This document shows positions 4,807 to 7,292 of a stretch of 7,292 nt of DNA, piece after piece. Below the pieces are notes generated by a model. It did not search any database. It worked only from the letters and a program-made list of their open reading frames with translations, and was not told where the DNA came from. Both the position numbers and the translations under genes were made by a program. The stretch comes from an uncultured bacterium (GTDB taxonomy: Bacteria; Patescibacteriota; Minisyncoccia; Phycocordibacterales; CAWITU01), in NCBI GenBank assembly GCA_903958115.1, contig CAJBRS010000005.1, positions 1 through 7,292 of the forward strand, read 5' to 3'. Numbering within the stretch: position 1 is the stretch's first letter; each line of letters opens with the position of its first letter.

Positions 4807-6462
4807 ATGAAATACACACCTAACTCCATATCTCGTGGAGAGGGTGTATATCCCCTCCACGACACGACAGTGTTTGATCCTGGTCTGATGAAGAGAGAAA
4901 ACTTATCTAACTCTCGCAGACTTGGTAGAAAGACCCTTAAAAACTCGACCCTCCTCAGTTTATTGCCAGTGGCAACAGTTGAATCTATAAAGGCAGTTCC
5001 AGAACTCACTTTCCAATGGCTCTATAATGCCTATCAGAGTACCCGTGGCTTTGGGTCAACAATTAAGATCGAGCCGGAGTGGATGAAACACATAGATTAT
5101 CGAGACAAAAAAGCTATCCAATCAATGTGGCGGAGGCTAGACGGCACAGATCCCGTCTCCATCGTCCCAAACATGAGATACCATGGTATTGGTTACATTG
5201 TGGAAGATGGGGGCTTGATAGCCGAGGCCATTCAAACGTTTGGTTTATCTCGCCTATTAGGAATCAAGCAGTTAGCCTACCTTCACGATCCCCTAACCGA
5301 AAATTCTGTCCCCTCTGTTGAATTGCACTTTATGCACAGCAGACTGCTTCACAGCTATGATGTCTCAGTGGTAGGTAATCTCGTCTGTGCGAATAATCCT
5401 CAACTCAAAAGTCTTGAGCCCTACCTCCGAACAGCATTCATTACGCATGACGCGTTAACACCAGCCGGAGGAGACTCGACCAAGCTCATCGACCCAAAAG
5501 CTTTTGACGAAGATGCGAACTATCAAAATCTTCTTCATGGTAGATCTTGGGAACAATTCAGTAGTAAGTACAACCTTAAAAAAGATGTGCTGACTTCCAT
5601 TGTAAATGGGCAAGGTCTTGGTGGCCGAGTTCTCGATCTCGCAGACAAAAGTGCTTATATGGCCCGAGATCTTGATAGCTACCTGATGAGGGGAAGTTAT
5701 AACGGACCACGTGAGTACGCCGAAGAATACGAAGGGATGAGATCATTGATTAAAGAAGATGAAAACCTCTGCGCTTTGTGGAAATGCGCAGAAGTTATCG
5801 GAAACAAGTTAGTGATCACCGACGCAGATTTTCTGTATCGTTTCCTAAAACTTCGAGCACTTCTCTTTAGAGGCTTGTACTACAATCCTCGTAGTCGAAA
5901 ACTTGAATGTATCATAACTAAAAAGATTATCACTTGGGCTTACCAAACAAGTAAGCTCACTCGAGAAATACTTCTTAGTTGGACTGATAGCAAACTCGAA
6001 GAGCTCTTGCGCGAACTTACAGGCTTTCGAACAACCTTTTTCTCTACAGAAAGTGATGTCGAGGAATACGATAGTCTAGAAGAAGCGATGGCTCGCGAAG
6101 AGTCTCTTCGCGACGATGAATCCATCCTTGTTGTCATAGACGACTTCGCCCCAAGCACAAAATGCGGAACACGAAGTTTCTGTGTGAGGAAGAGTCGGAA
6201 GATCTTAGATTTTGCTGACGCCTACCCTTACAGAGCAAAAATGGTTCGCGACATGATCAGAATCAAAAAGAGGAAGTTCTTGGTGTACATCGTAAAGATG
6301 GACAGCCTAGAGATCTATCGAGATCAAAGACTAAGGAAGGAGTTGAAGGAATTCAACGGCGGTTCGCCAAACATTCCTCTCCAACAAAAACCAAGACAGC
6401 CTCAGGTAAGGTGGGAGCAGAGAAAAGGAAATCGTCCCCCATTCATAATGACTGGTTGCTAG
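4807..6462 (+). CDS. SAMHD1/dGTPase-like HD-domain phosphohydrolase
   Basis: This 551-residue protein carries an HD metal-dependent phosphohydrolase domain in its first half. The ligand set is H182 (SRLLHSYDVS), H214-D215 (FITHDALTPAGGD) and D280 (LADKSAYMARDLDSYL). The stretch FGLSRLLGIKQLAYL (145-159) leading into H182 resembles the F-x-RL-x-x-IKQL region before the HD site of SAMHD1 and related dNTP triphosphohydrolases. The D280 segment resembles their D-E-I-A-Y-x-x-x-D-x-D helix. A dNTPase or other nucleotide phosphatase is therefore likely, but the substrate is not proven. The C-terminal half (about 330-551) is unassigned: an acidic stretch (415-440), a basic patch (475-515) and a tail rich in Pro, Gln and Arg. 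No signal peptide or membrane segment is seen. M28 (4888) is an alternative start. A stable hairpin with one bulged A lies inside the first codons (4833-4862). Confidence 0.8.
   Translation: MKYTPNSISRGEGVYPLHDTTVFDPGLMKRENLSNSRRLGRKTLKNSTLLSLLPVATVESIKAVPELTFQWLYNAYQSTRGFGSTIKIEPEWMKHIDYRDKKAIQSMWRRLDGTDPVSIVPNMRYHGIGYIVEDGGLIAEAIQTFGLSRLLGIKQLAYLHDPLTENSVPSVELHFMHSRLLHSYDVSVVGNLVCANNPQLKSLEPYLRTAFITHDALTPAGGDSTKLIDPKAFDEDANYQNLLHGRSWEQFSSKYNLKKDVLTSIVNGQGLGGRVLDLADKSAYMARDLDSYLMRGSYNGPREYAEEYEGMRSLIKEDENLCALWKCAEVIGNKLVITDADFLYRFLKLRALLFRGLYYNPRSRKLECIITKKIITWAYQTSKLTREILLSWTDSKLEELLRELTGFRTTFFSTESDVEEYDSLEEAMAREESLRDDESILVVIDDFAPSTKCGTRSFCVRKSRKILDFADAYPYRAKMVRDMIRIKKRKFLVYIVKMDSLEIYRDQRLRKELKEFNGGSPNIPLQQKPRQPQVRWEQRKGNRPPFIMTGC
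4833..4862 (+). promoter_or_regulatory. Strong hairpin in the first codons of the HD gene
   Basis: TCGTGGAG-(A)-GGG pairs with CCCCTCCACGA, giving 11 bp with one bulged A and a 7-base loop, starting 26 bases after the ATG. Such a stem near a weak start could reduce translation, or it could be the leader of a shorter product starting at M28. The pairing is direct; the role is inference. Confidence 0.4.
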
Positions 6463-6465
6463 CCC

Positions 6466-6498
6466 GCACGTTCAGACCCACCCTGAACGTGCTTTTTT
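6466..6498 (+). terminator. Intrinsic terminator of the HD gene
   Basis: GCACGTTCAG (6466-6475) pairs perfectly with CTGAACGTGC (6483-6492) around a 7-base loop and is followed by TTTTTT (6493-6498). It starts 4 bases after the TAG of the HD gene. Confidence 0.95.
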
Positions 6499-6520
6499 AT
6501 TATTCTAAATTAGAACCGGT

Positions 6521-6552
6521 AAAAAACAGCCCCGCACGATAATGTGCGGGGC
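6521..6552 (-). terminator. Intrinsic terminator of the 151-residue gene
   Basis: GCCCCGCAC (6529-6537) and GTGCGGGGC (6544-6552) form a 9-bp GC-rich stem with a 6-base loop. On the minus strand it is followed after 2 bases by TTTTTT (6526-6521). It lies 20 bases after the stop of the minus-strand gene, back to back with the HD gene terminator. Confidence 0.92.
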
Positions 6553-6572
6553 CATTGTCTTTGAAGAGAGAA

Positions 6573-7028
6573 CTAGGGAAGAACTTCTCTCCTTGATCTT
6601 TTCAGTTCCCCAATACGTTGTCTCATTTCTTTAGACAAAGATTTGAGATTTACGACCATCGGGACAAGATCATCTGCCAGCTCAAGGATGCTGGGCGAAG
6701 CTATCAGATCATCTTGATATATTTTCACGGAGGCGACTTGGTGCAGATACTCAACACGATGGTTTTCGAAGAAGACTAATAACAAAGAATCACCAACATA
6801 AATTTCCCCAAATTTCTGTTTATCGGGTGAAATCAGTTCTGCCACTCCGAGGGGATTTTTTCGCTTATCTATTCCCAAGACGAGAAGCCATCTTGAATTT
6901 TTACCGACGACAATAAGCTTGAAGACTTTGCCATCTTTAGCTTGAACGTCGATGATTGTTCCGCGATCAAAATCATTTGTTGGAATTCTGGCACCCGACC
7001 AATCAAAAACTGCCGGACGTTTGTTCAT
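6573..7028 (-). CDS. Unidentified 151-residue soluble protein
   Basis: I do not recognise this protein. The start MNKRPAVFDWSGARIPTNDF is followed by alternating hydrophobic segments likely to form beta strands (about 23-107, for example VFKLIVVG, WLLVLGI, SLLLVFF). The C-terminus (about 113-151) is helical and ends in a basic cluster, MRQRIGELKRSRREVLP. There is no signal peptide or membrane segment. A small beta-barrel-like domain with a basic helical tail would suit nucleic-acid or protein binding, but that is a guess. The start is well supported by an AAAGGAG sequence 5 bases upstream, unusual in this window. It has its own promoter, a palindrome over the -10 and a strong terminator, so it is probably monocistronic and regulated. 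Confidence 0.8.
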   Translation of the reverse strand: MNKRPAVFDWSGARIPTNDFDRGTIIDVQAKDGKVFKLIVVGKNSRWLLVLGIDKRKNPLGVAELISPDKQKFGEIYVGDSLLLVFFENHRVEYLHQVASVKIYQDDLIASPSILELADDLVPMVVNLKSLSKEMRQRIGELKRSRREVLP

Positions 7029-7033
7029 GTTTA

Positions 7034-7040
7034 CTCCTTT
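7034..7040 (-). promoter_or_regulatory. Shine-Dalgarno sequence of the 151-residue gene
   Basis: AAAGGAG on the minus strand lies 5 bases before the ATG at 7028. It fixes the start codon. It is the only strong Shine-Dalgarno sequence in front of a gene in this window; most other starts appear leaderless or lack one. Confidence 0.9.
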
Positions 7041-7050
7041 TGTTGAAGTT

Positions 7051-7064
7051 TCCTGATTTCAGGA
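7051..7064. promoter_or_regulatory. 14-bp palindrome over the -10, candidate operator
   Basis: TCCTGA-TT-TCAGGA is a perfect inverted repeat with 6-base arms. It overlaps the candidate -10 (7061-7066) and extends into the expected transcription start. This is a usual place for a repressor site. The palindrome is seen directly; binding by a regulator is inference. Confidence 0.4.
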
Positions 7065-7089
7065 TATAGAGACAGACAAACAAAGTCAA
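7061..7089 (-). promoter_or_regulatory. Candidate promoter of the 151-residue gene
   Basis: On the minus strand TTGACT (7089-7084, 5 of 6) and TATCCT (7066-7061, 4 of 6) are separated by 17 bases. The start would fall near 7054, giving a leader of about 26 bases that includes the Shine-Dalgarno sequence. Confidence 0.5.
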
Positions 7090-7103
7090 ACTATGTAGAG
7101 TCG

Positions 7104-7191
7104 GCAGGAATCTCTCCTTACAGGAGCGGTACAGGTTTCGCGTCGTACTCGCTTCGCTCCGTGCGACATGCTCAACCTTTTCGATTCCTGC
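7104..7191. other. Branched palindromic element downstream of the tRNA
   Basis: Outer arms GCAGGAATC (7104-7112) and GATTCCTGC (7183-7191) pair. Inside are CTCCT/AGGAG (about 7113-7125) and a longer imperfect arm (about 7132-7178), opened by AGGTT/AACCT and containing GTCG/CGAC around CGCTTCGCTCC. Folded as RNA this gives a three-way junction. No credible gene is present. The outer arms are T-arm sequence of the neighbouring tRNA, so the element may derive from or target it. Non-coding RNA and dead mobile repeat are both possible. Confidence 0.45.
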
Positions 7192-7228
7192 ACGCAACAC
7201 CCTCAAGGGTGTTGCTCGGGCGGACACG
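7180..7228 (+). repeat. Inverted copy of the tRNA 3' end, split by a palindrome
   Basis: The last 24 bases of the minus-strand tRNA region (7282 to 7259) read TTCGATTCCTGC then CGGGCGGACACG. The plus strand repeats both halves exactly, at 7180-7191 and 7217-7228, with 25 extra bases between them. The break is at the T-stem/acceptor-stem boundary. The 25 bases contain GCAACACCCT-CA-AGGGTGTTGC (7194-7215), a perfect palindrome with 10-base arms. Confidence 0.8.
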
Positions 7229-7256
7229 AAAAAACTGCTCACAAGGAGCAGTTTTT
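7229..7256 (-). terminator. Intrinsic terminator of the tRNA gene
   Basis: AAAAACTGCTC (7230-7240) pairs with GAGCAGTTTTT (7246-7256), 11 bp with a 5-base loop. On the minus strand the stem ends in a run of six T residues (7234-7229). It lies 6 bases after the predicted tRNA 3' end. Confidence 0.85.
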
Positions 7257-7262
7257 AACGTG

Positions 7263-7292
7263 TCCGCCCGGCAGGAATCGAACCTGCGACCC
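7263..7292 (-). tRNA. 3' end of a tRNA (partial)
   Basis: On the minus strand the window edge shows GGGTC (variable loop), then the T arm GCAGG-TTCGATT-CCTGC with the conserved GTTCRA, then the acceptor 3' strand CGGGCGG and discriminator A at 7263. CCA is not encoded; the next bases are CAC. The anticodon lies outside the window, so the amino acid cannot be told. Confidence 0.85.

Noticed and set aside
4872..4883. GTTTGATCCTGG inside the HD gene, identical to 12 bases of the conserved 16S rRNA 5' end
   Set aside because: The match does not extend into 16S sequence on either side and lies in a good coding frame, so it is most likely chance. It could still attract a universal 16S primer.
7100..7228. 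CRISPR array or integron attC site
   Set aside because: There are no regularly spaced repeats with unique spacers and no integrase or cas gene. The repeated pieces are explained by identity to the adjacent tRNA 3' end.
7003..7242. Minus-strand 79-residue reading frame
   Set aside because: It spans the promoter, the Shine-Dalgarno sequence and the palindromic tRNA-derived region, overlaps the 151-residue gene start in another frame, and has low-complexity, unlikely protein content.

Overview
The window looks like a piece of a small bacterial chromosome, probably from the Candidate Phyla Radiation (Patescibacteria). That is an inference from several hints. The peptidoglycan Mur ligase is short and lacks the usual N-terminal UDP-binding domain. 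Fpg carries an extra internal segment of about 30 residues. Genes are short and tightly packed, and many start codons have no Shine-Dalgarno sequence but sit 6 to 10 bases after a TATACT/TATAAA-type box, as expected for leaderless mRNA. All reading frames fit the standard bacterial code. No plasmid, phage, insertion sequence or CRISPR array is visible.

Layout. Positions 1-99 hold the 3' end of an unidentified plus-strand gene, which shares a bidirectional terminator (101-136) with the minus-strand gene rpsT (S20, 147-410). A short divergent promoter region (411-533) with tandem 7-base TATACT-like units lies between rpsT and a plus-strand pair: ruvA (534-1109) and a Mur ligase (1119-2420). A perfect 28-bp inverted repeat (2409-2521) overlaps the end of the Mur ligase and separates it from fpg/mutM (2542-3471). 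Fpg overlaps tail to tail with a SpoU/TrmH-family RNA methyltransferase (3468-3935, minus). The next minus-strand block is a single-domain response regulator (4050-4463) and a 52-residue two-helix membrane protein (4523-4681). A 551-residue HD-domain protein resembling SAMHD1/dGTPase (4807-6462, plus) follows. It converges on an unidentified 151-residue gene (6573-7028, minus), with one terminator per strand between them. The right end (7100-7292) is non-coding. It holds the 3' end of a minus-strand tRNA, the tRNA terminator, and a cluster of direct and inverted copies of the tRNA 3' end, one of them split by a 22-base palindrome.

How the parts fit. The left half is housekeeping: ribosome assembly, Holliday-junction migration, peptidoglycan precursor synthesis, oxidised-base repair and RNA methylation, mostly from apparent leaderless promoters. 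The right half differs in style: a classical TTGACA promoter for the response regulator, a good Shine-Dalgarno sequence for the 151-residue gene, and several proteins of unknown role. The points most worth a second look are the SAMHD1-like HD protein, the structured inverted repeat at 2409-2521, the tRNA-derived inverted copies at 7180-7228, the altered Mur ligase substrate motif and the hidden 52-residue membrane protein. I see no clearly delimited multi-gene novel system.
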